64,000 nt of DNA from Lamellibrachia satsuma (GCA_033239005.1 BSQZ01000011.1:8559001-8623000); one strand, 5' to 3'. Numbered from the stretch's first letter, positions 51,620 to 62,974 are shown. Made by a program: numbers and translations. Notes: generated by a model not told the origin, from the letters alone.

Positions 51620-52293
51620 ATATCAATATATCTCATTACAATTTGGAAGAAATCACTAAGTGGATAGACGAGGGATCGCCAGTAGATATTATCTACTTAG
51701 ATTTTCAGAAAGCTTTTGACAAAGTGCCACATCAAAGATTGCTACTTAAATTAAAAGCCCATGGTATCGGGGATAGCATAACTGACTGGATAGAACAATG
51801 GCTGACTGACAGAAGACAACGAGTTGTAGTAGATGGCGAAGTTTCAAATTGGAAATCGGTTTTGAGTGGGGTACCTCAAGGATCAGTATTAGGACCTATA
51901 TTATTCTTAATTTATATCAATGACTTGGACGACAGTATAACAAGTAACGTACTGAAATTTGCGGACGACACAAAACTGTTTAGAAAGGTTAATACTGATG
52001 GTGATAAACAACATTTACAAAACGATCTAGACAGATTAGTGAAATGGTCTGAGAAATGGCAGATGCTGTTCAATTTTGGGAAATGTAAATGCCTACATAC
52101 AGGACATGGGAACTTGAATGTAAACTATAAAATGGGAGCTACTGTTCTTGGTACTACTGTAAAAGAAAAGGACTTAGGAGTTACAATAAGCGCTGATATG
52201 AAAGTTTCAGAGCAGTGTGGTATTGCAGCTTCAAAGGGTAATCAAATTCTTGGATTGATTAGAAGAAACATAACATACAAGGGAAAAAGTTAA
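51620..52293 (+). mobile_element. CR1/L2-like LINE reverse transcriptase, partial, with frameshift
   Basis: The frame encodes the second half of a non-LTR reverse transcriptase: VDIIYLDFQKAFDKVPHQRL (palm motif with the first catalytic Asp region), LSGVPQGSVLGPILFLIYIN, then LKFADDTKLF with the FADD catalytic motif, and KWSEKWQMLFNFGKCKCLHT. The endonuclease and the start of the RT domain are missing, so the copy is 5' truncated. The frame breaks at about 52285, in a run of five A, by a one-base indel. It sits antisense to NPHP4 in the intron between exons 10 and 11. Good preservation implies recent insertion. Confidence 0.95.
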
Positions 52294-52770
52294 TTATACC
52301 TCTTTATAAAGCAATAGTTAGACCTCATTTAGAATACTGTATACAAGCATGGAGACCATATCGTAAGAAGGATATAGATACGCTTGAACGCATACAAAGG
52401 AGAGCAACTAAAATGATTCCAGAACTTAGAGACCTTAGTTATGAAGAACGCCTGAAAGAATGTGGTTTAACAACTCTAGAGACAAGGAGGTTAAGAGGAG
52501 ATCAGATTGAAGTTTTTAAGATATTGAATGGGTATGAAAATATTGATAGAAATATGTTTTTCTCACTCAAGAAGGATAGCAGAACTAGAGGACATGAGGT
52601 AAAATTAGTAAAGGATCAATGTAGATTGGACATCAGGAAGCACTCGTTCTCACAGAGGACAGTAAATGAATGGAACAAACTGTCTACAGATTGTGTAACT
52701 GCTAGCAGCGTGAATATGTTTAAAAACAAGGTTGACACATATATCAGGAGGGCGGGTTATAAGTAGGTGA
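52294..52770 (+). mobile_element. LINE reverse transcriptase C-terminal part, after the frameshift
   Basis: In the next frame the thumb and tail continue without stop: IPLYKAIVRPHLEYCIQAWR, ERIQRRATKMIPELRDLSYE, LKECGLTTLETRRLRGDQIE, and FSQRTVNEWNKLSTDC, ending at the stop near 52766. The same tail occurs at 23.3-23.8 kb. Confidence 0.93.
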
Positions 52771-52868
52771 ACATTGTTGGACTCTCGATAAGCCAATGGC
52801 TTCCTTGTCCACTTGCCATCTGGGCCTTTGGCTTGGATGGCAAATCTTGTTAAATCTTGTTAAATCAA
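52771..52868 (+). mobile_element. LINE 3' UTR with a 10-bp terminal repeat
   Basis: A short pyrimidine- and G-rich 3' UTR ends in AAATCTTGTTAAATCTTGTT plus AAATC. CR1-clade elements end in short microsatellites in place of poly(A), which fits. Confidence 0.85.
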
Positions 52869-52904
52869 TGAGATACGTCCTTCCGCTGGTGAACTTGCAC
52901 TGAC

Positions 52905-53093
52905 CTTGAGAATGCCAGGAACTGCAGAATGATCTCATTGGCTGGCAGTCTGTCCCTCTCCTCTCTCCCCATTTCAACGTCCATCGGGTCACCAGGGTCA
53001 ATGACCTCTGGGGGCTCTCCATTGCGGTCAAGGATGTGGGGAAATCCGGCTGCAGCCAGTTTTGCATAGGCTGACCGTGGCAGGCCTATTCCA
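52905..53093 (-). CDS. NPHP4: NPHP4 exon 10
   Basis: Phase 2-2; TTTTACAG acceptor, GTCAGT donor. Encodes SGIGLPRSAYAKLAAAGFPH, ILDRNGEPPEVIDPGDPMDV and ERDRLPANEIILQFLAFSR. Matches GFPEILD.N..P...(I/T)(D/E)P and NE(I/M)(I/V)LQFLAFSR. The donor lies only about 35 bp from the LINE tail. Confidence 0.96.
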
Positions 53094-53566
53094 CTGTAAA
53101 ACAGTTTGTGTATCATTAATTAGCACGATGAGTTTCTTTAACGAGGCAAGACGATTTATGTTTCCATCGCAATGATTCTGCTGCTCTCTGATATGTTCTA
53201 TGCATGGTGCTATTGTAGAACAAATGCAGGAAAAACAAATATAAAAAATAGAAGGAATGGTATTTTGGATAAACTGGGGGGGTTGTACAGAGAAAAGATG
53301 CATCAACAGAGGCAAAAATTGTCAGTTGCGTCAGACATTACTGTATATCACACCACAATCACTTATGAACGCAAAATGTCACCGAACTAAAAAATGACAT
53401 TACTACAATAACACATGAGTATTCTATCATAAAGGATACACAATTATATAATCGTAAAGTTAAAAAATAAATTAACCTGGCCAACATTAATCCTAGCACA
53501 AAATTAACCGTTACAATGTCACCTCAAGAAACAAGTGACAGGACAATATATTAAACTTGCACTTGC

Positions 53567-53661
53567 CTGTGTAGACCGGGAGCAGCTGGCATGATGGGAA
53601 TATGAGTCGGCGTGAATGGTAGTTCATGTAGGTCACTAGAGGTCCTCGCAGTGGCGGGTGG
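53567..53661 (-). CDS. NPHP4: NPHP4 exon 9, ending at a GC donor
   Basis: Acceptor GGTTACAG, phase 0 in, 2 out. Encodes PPATARTSSDLHELPFTPTH and IPIMPAAPGLH. ELPFTP.H.P(I)(V/M) matches vertebrate QELPFTPLHAPIVV. The 3' boundary is CACAG/GCAAGT, a canonical GC-type donor. The phase-2 start of exon 10 requires this junction, because the nearest GT (four bases further on) gives phase 0. Confidence 0.9.
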
Positions 53662-54536
53662 CTGTAACCATAGCAACAATGATTAACTTGCAACATGGTA
53701 AGCCTAACAAGACATCTGATGACCCTGTCATTTATATATATTTATACCCCTTTCAGGAGTGATTATTTGTTTGCAAAATTGTCAAACTTCCCAAAATATT
53801 GTCATAGTAAAGTTAGTCATATTTTTTCAGTATAAACTTTAAAAGTAATACCACATGACTTCAGGAATGTTACTATTACTACGATATTGTGATTGTCTGT
53901 ATTGTCAAAACCCATCAAGGACACTGCCATGATTTTTGGAAATAAGGTAAATGTTCACCTCAAAATCCACCTAAATGTATCGATATTCTTGAACATACAA
54001 TATATGTAGAACTTAAAACTGACTGCATTCATTTAAAGCAACTGTAATCAGTTTCTCTTTAATGCTTAAACAGCAAAACCAAGAAACTCACTCACATTTG
54101 CTAAGTACAGTGTATATGGCCACTGATCTATAAATACTTAGACCAATGTTTGTGACACAAAAGAACATAGAAAGAAAATAATGATACAAATAAAATTCAG
54201 CTGTCCAGATATCTGACTGTATCACCACAACTGACAAATACAACTTATGACCTTGTCCTTGGTAACAGATTAATAATGATGACATGTGACATTTTCCTCA
54301 GTCACAACCAAACTTGTCCTTGGTGGTAAAGCATATCGTTATTTTTTAGAAAATGCCAGATAACATGATTTAAAACAGCTACACAGATGCTTTGATTCAA
54401 CAGCATATATTTTTTTCAACTCTACTTAATGTGAACATTCAGTAAGAATTCAGAAGTGTACCTGGTAGTAAAAATTTATAAGAATTTCTATATTTTGCAA
54501 CCAGAAGTATGGAATTACAATCTGAGAATTGTATTA

Positions 54537-54537
<1 letters not shown>

Positions 54538-54630
<93 letters not shown>
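54538..54630. repeat. AT dinucleotide microsatellite
   Basis: About 90 bp of uninterrupted TA in the intron between exons 8 and 9. Confidence 0.98.
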
Positions 54631-55065
54631 TTTATGTGCAAGTACAATTATAATAAATACAACATTCTATTTTATTTTTACTTTAATCCTATCATCACTA
54701 CTAAAAGTAAAATAGTTATGACAGTTATATTAAAAAAGCAGACAACATGATCTTTGTCAGTGGGTGGCTCTAGGCTGATTCACAGTACTGATTCAACCAC
54801 CCAAGTGTCTAGGGCTCCTTGGAATTTTTTTATGTTCAAGTACAACAGAACAATCATGTGAGGGACTGTCAAAAACGACAAATTCAGTTGAAGATTTGCT
54901 ACATTATGAGCAGGATCTTGTGAAAAATATATAAATAAATTTGACGAAATAGGCAGGTTAGAGAAGAAAAGCCAGAAGAAAAGACAGAGGGCAGTATGCA
55001 AAGGGTAATGTATTATTATTATACGTAAACTATATTTTGTCAAAGAAATACATAATAAGACACAT

Positions 55066-55396
55066 TGAACAATGGCATTGTCCTGTATATAGTCCACATT
55101 GTCCTGTATACAGTCCACATTGTCCTGTATACAGTCCACATTGTCCTGTATATAGTCCTCATAGTCCTGTATATAGTCCTCATTGTCCTGTATACCGTCC
55201 ACATTGTCCTGTATATAGTCCATACTGTCCTGTACACAGACCACATTGTCCTGTATACAGTCCACATTGTCCTGTATACCGTCCACATTGTCCTGTATAT
55301 AGTCCACACTGTCCTGTACACAGTCCACATTGTCCTGTATACAGTCCACATTGTCCTGTATATAGTCCACATTGTCCTGTATACAGTCCACATGCA
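55066..55396. repeat. 21-bp minisatellite, about 16 copies
   Basis: Unit ATTGTCCTGTATACAGTCCAC, with a TATAGTCC alternative. The period is a multiple of three and lacks stops in several frames, so both strands show long false frames. Confidence 0.96.
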
Positions 55397-56239
55397 TGAC
55401 TGCAGAGACAGAAATGTAAATAATCAGGACATTCTATATTTGTGGCGATCACTGAGTTCAGGAAAGCAGACTGCGTCGATTGCAAAAACAGCATAGCAAG
55501 CTAAGGTCAACCGAGCCAATGATGCGTAGAACATTTTTTAGCAGGTGCTAACATTTGAGGAATCAACTATGAAAGATTAGCAGCAGAATGTAATGATGAA
55601 GCAAGGCTTACCCATCCGTACCACTGTCGCAGCATAAAAAAGCAGCAACGTACTAGCATTCAAATATGGCAAACTCGTAGATTTTCTGGATTAAATCTAT
55701 GATATTGTAGCAAGATTTGCTGAATAAGCAAGATGCTTTTATAACAAATTCCGCTGCAGCAAAAAAGACAAGCTTCTACACTATCAATGACGATCATCAA
55801 ATAAGCCAGATGTGTTAGAAACTATTAAGTTTGACTTACCCATCCAAAATACTGTTGCGTGCAGAAACAAAACAAACATATCACATATGACCAAATTTGT
55901 TACTGGCTAGTGTGTCTACATACCACATGGTTCTACAATCTAATAACCACTCCTCATCTTTGTGCAATAGATTGTTTTCTTGGAATTTATTTATTTTTAA
56001 GCAAGTGATAACACGGTGCAGATATGGTAGATATGGATAACTTGACAGACGGTAATGCCGTTATAAATCTAAATATACAGTTTATATAATTGTTATTACT
56101 GGATAAATGTCCATTAAACGTACAAAGCCTGATAACTGTTATTGTATAATCATGTCATATATTATAAACTACATATACTCTACCATACTGTGTTTTAATG
56201 AACAACTTTTTAATAAAATTTAACCGTAATCTGTTCATG

Positions 56240-56500
56240 AATATCAACCAATCAGAACATTCGGGAACAGATGTTGACAATACCTATGAAAAAAATGTAT
56301 TGACATGAGGCGCCCATAGGATCACATGATAGGACATCATTAACATTCCTAACATACGTTCCCCAAAAATATTCAAACTAAACACAATGGTCAAAGTGTA
56401 TTTTTTAATGTGGTTCATTAAAACACATTTGGTCAGTCAGGATGTCAGAATAGATATAGTTTATGCTATATAACATGATCTTATGATAAAAAACGAAACT
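56240..56500. repeat. dispersed repeat family 1, copy 2
   Basis: Contains TTAATGTGGTTCATTAAAAC, ACACATTTGGTCAGTCAGG and TATGCTATATAACATGAT, matching the copies at 49.8, 59.9 and 63.6 kb. Confidence 0.75.
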
Positions 56501-56919
56501 TCACACGTTCTTTTCTAGAAATTTAAAACAAATTTAACTGCAGAATTCGTCCAATGGCCTTTTACATTTTCCAACAGTGTTAAAGCAAAACAAAAGTGAT
56601 GGTTTTGGGCGTGTGCACTGACAAGAGTTAATAAAACATGATCACTTGCAACTACAATAAATTTTGGTCTGAAACACTTAACGCATCCCAGCGGAAGTCC
56701 AGCTGCATCGATTTCTTAGAAGTGCCAGGTGCTTATTGGTCGCCCTGGTCAAGATGTCAGCCACAAGGAAAACTGAGATTTGCCCAGAACCTCCGACTGT
56801 AGAACAAATTCTGCCATGGTAGTCTTGACTGTAGTTGCAATTGGTTAGTTTTTAGTAACTCTTTTCCATGAGTTTTGTTTCGCTTTAAACTAGATGTGAG
56901 TTTATAAAACTGTACTTAC

Positions 56920-57106
56920 ACTCACAGCTGTCGAGTCTGACATGTGCTGAATTGCTATGGGCACATATCCCTGGGGTGCATTGGCAGGGGGGACATGGTA
57001 GCCCATGGGCTGGTTAGGGTAAACTGCCTGACCACTGGGCCTTGGAGATTTTGACACTTGTATCACTGCGTCGGCCACGCTGCGATGTCTCGGAGGCTTC
57101 TGACTG
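56920..57106 (-). CDS. NPHP4: NPHP4 exon 8
   Basis: Phase 2 in, 0 out. Encodes a proline-rich variable linker: SQKPPRHRSVADAVIQVSKS, then GYHVPPANAPQGYVPIAIQH. It corresponds to the proline/serine-rich middle of NPHP4, which in vertebrates binds nephrocystin-1 partners. Both ends are ambiguous. The acceptor is TAGCAG (57106 or 57103), and two donors six bases apart (GCT/GTGAGT at 56926, AGT/GTAAGT at 56920) keep the same phase. Confidence 0.85.
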
Positions 57107-57164
57107 CTACAACAGCAAGAGCAAATTTAGGTAAATAGAATAGTTGTTTTAATAAAAAAGAGAC

Positions 57165-57365
57165 ACCTGAGGATGAAGGCAGCGGGAAGCAGACTGCGAT
57201 GGGCAGGACATGTACAAAGAACGAGCGAGGAAAGATTGACAAAGAGAGCGTGGGAAACAGAGGGTTATAGACGGAGAAGACAGAATGTGGCCCTTCACCG
57301 CAAGGACCAGGGTGGAAGAAGAAGGGTTGCTTTAAGTCGTTGCTTGATGTCCCTGAAAATTCCCT
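57165..57365 (+). mobile_element. LINE C-terminal fragment
   Basis: The frame reads RLRWAGHVQRTSEERLTKRA followed by WETEGYRRRR. The (L)RW.GHV.R...ER...R.W pattern is the common C-terminal tail of many non-LTR reverse transcriptases. It is truncated at both ends, in the intron between exons 7 and 8. Confidence 0.6.
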
Positions 57366-57558
57366 AGTAGTATATATATATATATATATATAGTATTTTT
57401 GAGATATTTTTGTTAGGGCAGAGGGGGAATGAAACTAAAATTCACTGCATTGGAAACGTGTCTGTTGTGTATATCCCTTGTAAGCTGTATAGGATACAGC
57501 ACGAGCATTCTTGAGAAGCTACACGTGATGTATGTTGGAGCTAGGACGGAGGACTTAC

Positions 57559-57668
57559 GTTGGCTGGGCGTACAGCTCGGCGTTTGTGACCCGCTGCACC
57601 GTTTCACTGACGACGCTCATTGGCATACTCATCTCGGCAACTGGGGCTTCCGGGTGATTTATCTGACC
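57559..57668 (-). CDS. NPHP4: NPHP4 exon 7
   Basis: Phase 0 in, 2 out; TTTGCAG acceptor, GTAAGT donor. Encodes GQINHPEAPVAEMSMPMSVV and SETVQRVTNAELYAQPT. It lies in the poorly conserved linker; the assignment rests on phase continuity and open frame. Confidence 0.8.
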
Positions 57669-57734
57669 CTGCAAACAATGGCACTGTCACTTAAAATTAA
57701 CTATACATGTGTACAATGTACATGTGTACAATAA

Positions 57735-57885
57735 TAAAAATATACGTGCAATCATGAAAATAATAAATACATAATATTACAGTTAAAATATATAATAAAA
57801 ATAGAGTATTCGATTAAGATTAATAAATAATTATAATAAATAATCATAGTAAATAAATAAATAATTATTATAAATAAATAACTTA
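57735..57885. repeat. AT-rich TAAATAAT low-complexity tract
   Basis: Runs of AATAAATAAT-type sequence with no larger unit. Confidence 0.8.
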
Positions 57886-58034
57886 AATACATTTTCATAA
57901 AAAGTATCTTCATTCACATAAGTTTCGTTTGAAGTTTTGATTCCATAAGTATGTTGATGAAACACCTTGAGTTAAAATTATTACAAAGTGAACAATCATA
58001 TAAATGGTTAAACTATCTTCTGATAGTAAATCAT

Positions 58035-58265
58035 TGCTATGGGAAGCATCGAGGTAGAATGTTTGACTCTGGACTGAGAGGAGCAACGTTCTACTATTCT
58101 GCCATCTGAAGCAATGTAATTATGTGCATGAACTGCTTTTGTGCAGTAATTACAAGCTGAATGCTTCCCAGCAAAGTTGAGTTTTTGTTGAAATCAACAG
58201 GTCTGCCAGGCATTGAGTGTAATGCACTTTGAGAAATTACAAGTGCCTTGATAAGAAACCACATA
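58035..58265 (+). mobile_element. SINE copy, diverged
   Basis: Shares GTGCAGTAATTACAAGCTGA, ATGCTTCCCAG and CAACAGGTCTGCCAGGCATT with the other SINE copies. Plus orientation, head eroded. Confidence 0.7.
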
Positions 58266-58398
58266 CTTTTTATAATAAACCATTTAAATTTCTTATATCT
58301 TAAGAACTACGGATGTCGGTGCTATTTATGAAACATGAGATATCTTCTGTGGGCGATTTTTAAATTGGAGAAGACAGAATTCTAACAAGCATGTTCAC

Positions 58399-58629
58399 CA
58401 TCTTCGTAGAAGAGAACGAGAAGTTGAGATGGCCCCCAGTCAGGCCTGCGAGATTGGCAGAGCTCGCGATGGTCTCGTCTGACTGACAGTAGAAGACGAG
58501 CATGTTTTCAGGGTTGTGTACGGGGCCCCCAACCAACTCAATGGTATGGTCAGGACCATCAAAGTTGGCAAGAGGGGAGAAGGCCGCCCACCGCACAATG
58601 ACACTGAAGGAACTGCGAGACATGGACGT
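58399..58629 (-). CDS. NPHP4: NPHP4 exon 6
   Basis: Phase 0-0, 77 codons; GTTCCAG acceptor, ATG/GTGAAC donor. Encodes TSMSRSSFSVIVRWAAFSPL, VGGPVHNPENMLVFYCQSDE and LTGGHLNFSFSSTKM. Matches TSLS...(M)VRWA.W.PL and the L.F.FS string before the linker. Confidence 0.94.
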
Positions 58630-58739
58630 CTGGAACAGAGAGATTATAGCAATTAACACTGTTAGTACTAGCAAAATTACCCATCCTTCGGACATGATAA
58701 TTTTGTAAGTTTGTACCTGATGATAACATTTCGGGATAC

Positions 58740-59010
58740 ACAATACTATCACAGAAATATCCGTCTGTGCTTTGGTACTGGGTGCTGCTAGTCAATATAT
58801 TGATGGCTTCTTGAAATCCAACTCAAAAATTGCGATGTAGTACTGGCAGTTATAGCACCTTGCCCTTGTGTTACGTAACTTGGCACAATTGTAGAAAACA
58901 TGCATGACATTGTGAATAATTGTACATAATTGTTCACATACCATTGCGAACAACTGTATGTACAAAGGGTAATTCGGTTGTTCATAGAAAGAGAATAATG
59001 GGGTAAATTA
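58740..59010. repeat. dispersed repeat family 2, copy 2
   Basis: Same order of blocks as 50190-50440 (ATCACAGAAATATCCGTCTG, TATTGATGGCTTCTTGAAAT, TACAAAGGGTAATTCGGTTG). Confidence 0.8.
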
Positions 59011-59647
59011 AAAAAAGTTAAGTGTCACGACCTGATGGCGGGGATTAGTATAACATACACACTGAAGTTGGATGTAAGATGTGATATTCTGCATTATTTT
59101 GTACAAATGCTGTAATATTTGAAATGAGGTCACCCAAATTAACATATTTTTAATTATATCATACCTAAAGCTGCCAGTGCAACTCATTTTGCTCTGAGTG
59201 AACCAGGTTCATCGATGTTCAAGTCTTTAGTGTGCGAATAGTTTAAGTAATAGTGTAATTTAAGTAATAACCTGACTGTAATGCACAGTCAGGTTTACTT
59301 TTGTTAAAATCATAGAAAGAACTTTCCCGATTTATCGATCAGGGAACTTATGTATGCAGAAGCTGAATTTTTACTTGTTTAAACTGAAATTAATTTGGTA
59401 GTTTATCTGATAAGCTAGCATGTCACAGTTAACAGTAGATCAGTTCACTATTTAGCAAAATGAGTTGGAAATTACCAAAATATCAAATTGTTGTGGTAGC
59501 TTTAATAATGAAACATGAAAACTTTAAAAACAGCAGCAATGATACTAAATCAATAAAAATGGTATCACGGATAATAAACAAATAGTTGATATGCACGTGT
59601 CTATTGGCGTAGGCCACCAGGGGGCCATGTCAGTCACTGTATCTCAC

Positions 59648-59780
59648 CGTTCTGTCTGTGGTTACTCGGGGTTCACCCAACTCATAGATGAGCATGAAGA
59701 CGATTGTGAACATCGGGTCCTCGACCATGCCTTCTAGGTGGGTGCGGCTCTTGTGAACAAGTACACTGCTTTTGTTGACA
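59648..59780 (-). CDS. NPHP4: NPHP4 exon 5
   Basis: Phase 2 in, 0 out; AATGCAG acceptor, GTGAGA donor. Encodes SVNKSSVLVHKSRTHLEGMV, then EDPMFTIVFMLIYELGEPRV. Matches LVLRSRLRL.EMV.HP.FA(V/I)(I/V)F.LEY(V/E). Confidence 0.95.
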
Positions 59781-59929
59781 CTGCATTGACACAAAACAAA
59801 CATTATAACATATCATTATTTCAAGGCCTACTAAAGTATAAACTATATCTGTTCTAGCATCTTGATTGTCCAAGTGAACCTGTTTAATGAACCACGTTTT
59901 AAAAATAATGTCACTGTACATGAATATAA

Positions 59930-60075
59930 CCTCATACTGAAACATTCAAATTAAACAGAAAACGGTGGAAGCATATTTTTTAATGTGGTTCATTAAAACA
60001 CATCTGGGCAATCAAAATATTATAATAGATAGGTTTATGCTATATAACATAATTTTTAGAATAAACATGATTTTA
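59930..60075. repeat. dispersed repeat family 1, copy 3
   Basis: TTAATGTGGTTCATTAAAAC and TATGCTATATAACATAAT shared with copies at 49.8, 56.2 and 63.6 kb. Confidence 0.7.
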
Positions 60076-60313
60076 TGATTCCTTTTTCTACAGTCTCTCA
60101 TGTCCTGGCCCTGGACAAGTTGGCCATCCAAAAGTCAAGCAGCAATACTAAAATCTGTTTAAATTAATGCACTATTACATGAAATAAAAGCAGAATCATT
60201 TCCAAACAGAATAATTCCATATTTTTATTTCACATAATGATCAATAACTGTCCACATAAAAGTATTCACTGGTGACATTTTGTTTAATATATTACACGTT
60301 TAATAGAACTTAC

Positions 60314-60474
60314 GACGTTAAAAGTCCTGATGCAGACATGCGTTGGTTCGAGCGTCGACTGATGGAACCACGTCTGAAGGAGGCGTTATTAGTGCCCTTG
60401 CTGTCAGTTGAATCGACGGTCAACTGAACTATTTCTGGTTCAGCGACATATGACCAACCATTGTGCACGCCAAT
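60314..60474 (-). CDS. NPHP4: NPHP4 exon 4
   Basis: Phase 0 in, 2 out; GTTCAG acceptor, GTAAGT donor. Encodes IGVHNGWSYVAEPEIVQLTV, then a Ser/Arg-rich stretch NASFRRGSISRRSNQR. Matches VGVHNG..(F/Y)V..P..V.L and the serine-rich loop after it. Confidence 0.95.
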
Positions 60475-60534
60475 CTGAACATGATATAAAGATGATACAC
60501 AATCCAGTAGAAGCAGTAACTTGAAGACATATAA

Positions 60535-61035
60535 GTAGCCAGTATTTTTTATGACAATAAATTAATTTAATTTCGCACAAATTATTTCTGATTACAATGT
60601 GATTTAGTAATAACATGAAATGTGTTTAATAATGATACTACCACATTTATATAGCGTTAATTCCCACTTTGTGGATCAGTGCACTGTTCATCATATAAAA
60701 ATAATATTTACAAATATAATTATATAAAAAGCTAAATTTTTTAATATAAGTTGTACAAAAAGGAACAAATAAAAAGTGAAAAAAGGTAAGTCAAATAACA
60801 CAATTATAATGATATTCTTATAGTGCAATAAAAATTTTTTTTAATCAATAAGTTACAATTCCGTGTATTTTAATAACGTGTCATACTCTTCTTTGTATAT
60901 ATTTAATAAATGTTTTAATCGGCTCTTTTATTTTATATTGTTTACCTTTTAACTAAATATGTCAAAAATTTATGCAATTTATGTAAATGCTGAGAATTTT
61001 ATTTTAAGTGGACACAGGTGATATAATATATAAAT
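60535..61035. other. AT-rich intron, nothing recognised
   Basis: Intron between exons 3 and 4. Low-complexity A/T sequence without element ends or exon-like blocks. Confidence 0.5.
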
Positions 61036-61089
61036 TCATATTATTGCGACAAACATTCTAATATTTCCACATTTAGTTCCAGACCACAC

Positions 61090-61280
61090 CTGTAGGTAGC
61101 GCTTGATGATTTCGAGGCGTCGACCATCAGGGCGAAGAGCTTCCTGGGTTATGCGTTCCTCGTTCATAATGCGGCATAACTCATACTCAAACTGCTCCGC
61201 ATTTGGTGTGAGGCTGATGGAGATTCGCTCGAGGTAACAGCTCACTGGTTTCAGTAATCGCGGCTTCTTCAGGTTGTCGA
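61090..61280 (-). CDS. NPHP4: NPHP4 exon 3
   Basis: Phase 1 in, 0 out; CTCACCAG acceptor, GTGTGG donor. Encodes VDNLKKPRLLKPVSCYLERI, SISLTPNAEQFEYELCRIMN and RPDGRRLEIIKRYLQ. Matches LRKPRLQKPI...L..(L/I).(F)(T/S)L.P..E(K)FE.EL and LEI(L/I).R.L. Confidence 0.96.
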
Positions 61281-61611
61281 CTGGTGAGAAAATGCACGGA
61301 TTGTCTAGTTTTAACCATATCTGCTCTTGTGAATTTACCATTATAGATTGCAACAAATGAGAATTTTACAGATCAATAAATCTTTTGATGAAGACATCAT
61401 ATTCCACCTTCAAAGTTGAAGATTTATTGGTTTGCATTTTACTGCCATACAGCGATCTCTATATCCATCATAAAATCAGCATATTTTATAATATCATCAA
61501 ATCATGTATTTTAAAACAAATATTAAGACATGAAAAATCATGATAGTATACGTTTTGTAATTATTTAATTTTTAAACAACTGAGATGGTATAAAACTAAT
61601 AAATTCAGTGT

Positions 61612-61702
61612 TGCAATGTCTCAACCTTAGTGACAATGTCTCAATCTTAGTGACAATGTCTCAACCTTAGTGATAATGTCTCAACCTTAGTGACAATGTC
61701 AC
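61612..61702. repeat. 20-bp tandem repeat, 4.5 copies
   Basis: Unit CAATGTCTCAACCTTAGTGA, with one C/T and one C/T variant, in the intron between exons 2 and 3. Confidence 0.95.
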
Positions 61703-61862
61703 GTAAAACAGATCTTGGAATGAGACATAAGCACCCTGAAAATGACCTGCGATATTATTTGTTTTTGAAAGTAAAAAAGCGGAACATTTTGTGCAAAAGG
61801 CGGGAAAAAAGTGGTATTTTCCATCCGAAATCAGTAACGTTGATGCTCCTGTGTGCCCCTAC

Positions 61863-62033
61863 CAAGCCCTGGAGTCTTGCCGCTGCGGAAGTTCTCGACT
61901 ATCCCAGGCAGGATGTCATTGGCCCCAATGAGGGTGTTTTCTGGCATCAGATGCATGACCCGCTGCAGGAGGTGGTGGGTGCGGATGTTGTACACCAATT
62001 GACACCCGTTGACCTTGGTCAGCAGGGGGTTAT
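61863..62033 (-). CDS. NPHP4: NPHP4 exon 2 of the trace
   Basis: Phase 1-1; TTTGCAG acceptor, GTAGGG donor. Encodes DNPLLTKVNGCQLVYNIRTH, HLLQRVMHLMPENTLIGAND and ILPGIVENFRSGKTPGL. Matches the family segment with C.L.Y....H..L....HL(L/M)PEN.L(V/I)....(I)PG(L/I). Confidence 0.96.
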
Positions 62034-62483
62034 CTGCAAAGTGCACAGTTTGTATAATAATAATAAAATTATTTATATAGCTCTCATGTGCTTTACCTAC
62101 ATGAAATCATAACATACAACTATATTAAAAACATTGCCAACAATAATCATTCTAAAATATATTTCATGAAAAATAAGCATAAAATCGTCCCATCATAAAT
62201 AATATATAATACAATATTAAAATCTATATAATTATGTAAAATACAATAAATGTATAATCAGTCAACATAGAAAAAATAGGAATTTCTTAAGGACCTTTAA
62301 AGATTTCAAAGGAATTTTTAAGGTTTTTAAACCTCTCGTCTAACACAGGTGTCAAGTTTCTACCTGAATTAGTCCTACTCAGTACAGATATACAGAACTT
62401 CTCAGCTGATACTAGCAATAATCATGATATGTAATGCCTTGACTGTTCAGCTACTCTATTTTCAGCATAACTCGCAGACGCAC

Positions 62484-62542
62484 CAAGGATTGGTTCGTCC
62501 AGGTAGAACAACATCCTTGGGCTTCCGTGGAAGACGTCCATT
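62484..62542 (-). CDS. NPHP4: NPHP4, most 5' exon found in the window
   Basis: Phase 2 in, 1 out; TTTCAG acceptor, GTGCGT donor. Encodes MDVFHGSPRMLFYLDEPIL, matching vertebrate LYHGTPR.LL. The ATG inside is internal; the acceptor and homology show that earlier exons exist, beyond base 64000. Confidence 0.92.
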
Positions 62543-62974
62543 CTGAAACAGTTTAAATACATTCATGAGTCCTAAGCACTAAATCTCCATTTCAAATTCT
62601 TCTAAATAATTTTTTTTTTACATTTCTGACATCCTATTTAGAAGTTGACAGGTTTTTCGGGGTATTATATTTTATACCAAAAAATGTTTATTCAATTTTA
62701 TAACAGTAAATAACTATGATTACACCTGGAGATGGCCATGATCGTAACAGCGTTTACAGATTAGATGATATCAATGCCCCACAGTATTTCTATTAGACTA
62801 TTAGTCTGTCTGATACTATTCATGTTCACACACAATGGTCAAATCTACCACTGCAGTAGATGATAATGTCTTTCCTGATAAAAAACACTTAGCTATAAAC
62901 AGTTAAAGCAAAATTGTTATTTTAAAGAACACAGTATTATTTTGATTAAGGCTCAAAATTCTTCACCCACTGCC

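Noticed and set aside
55037..55496. Frames of 104-143 codons on both strands
   Set aside because: They are readings of the 21-bp minisatellite, whose unit has no stop in those frames.
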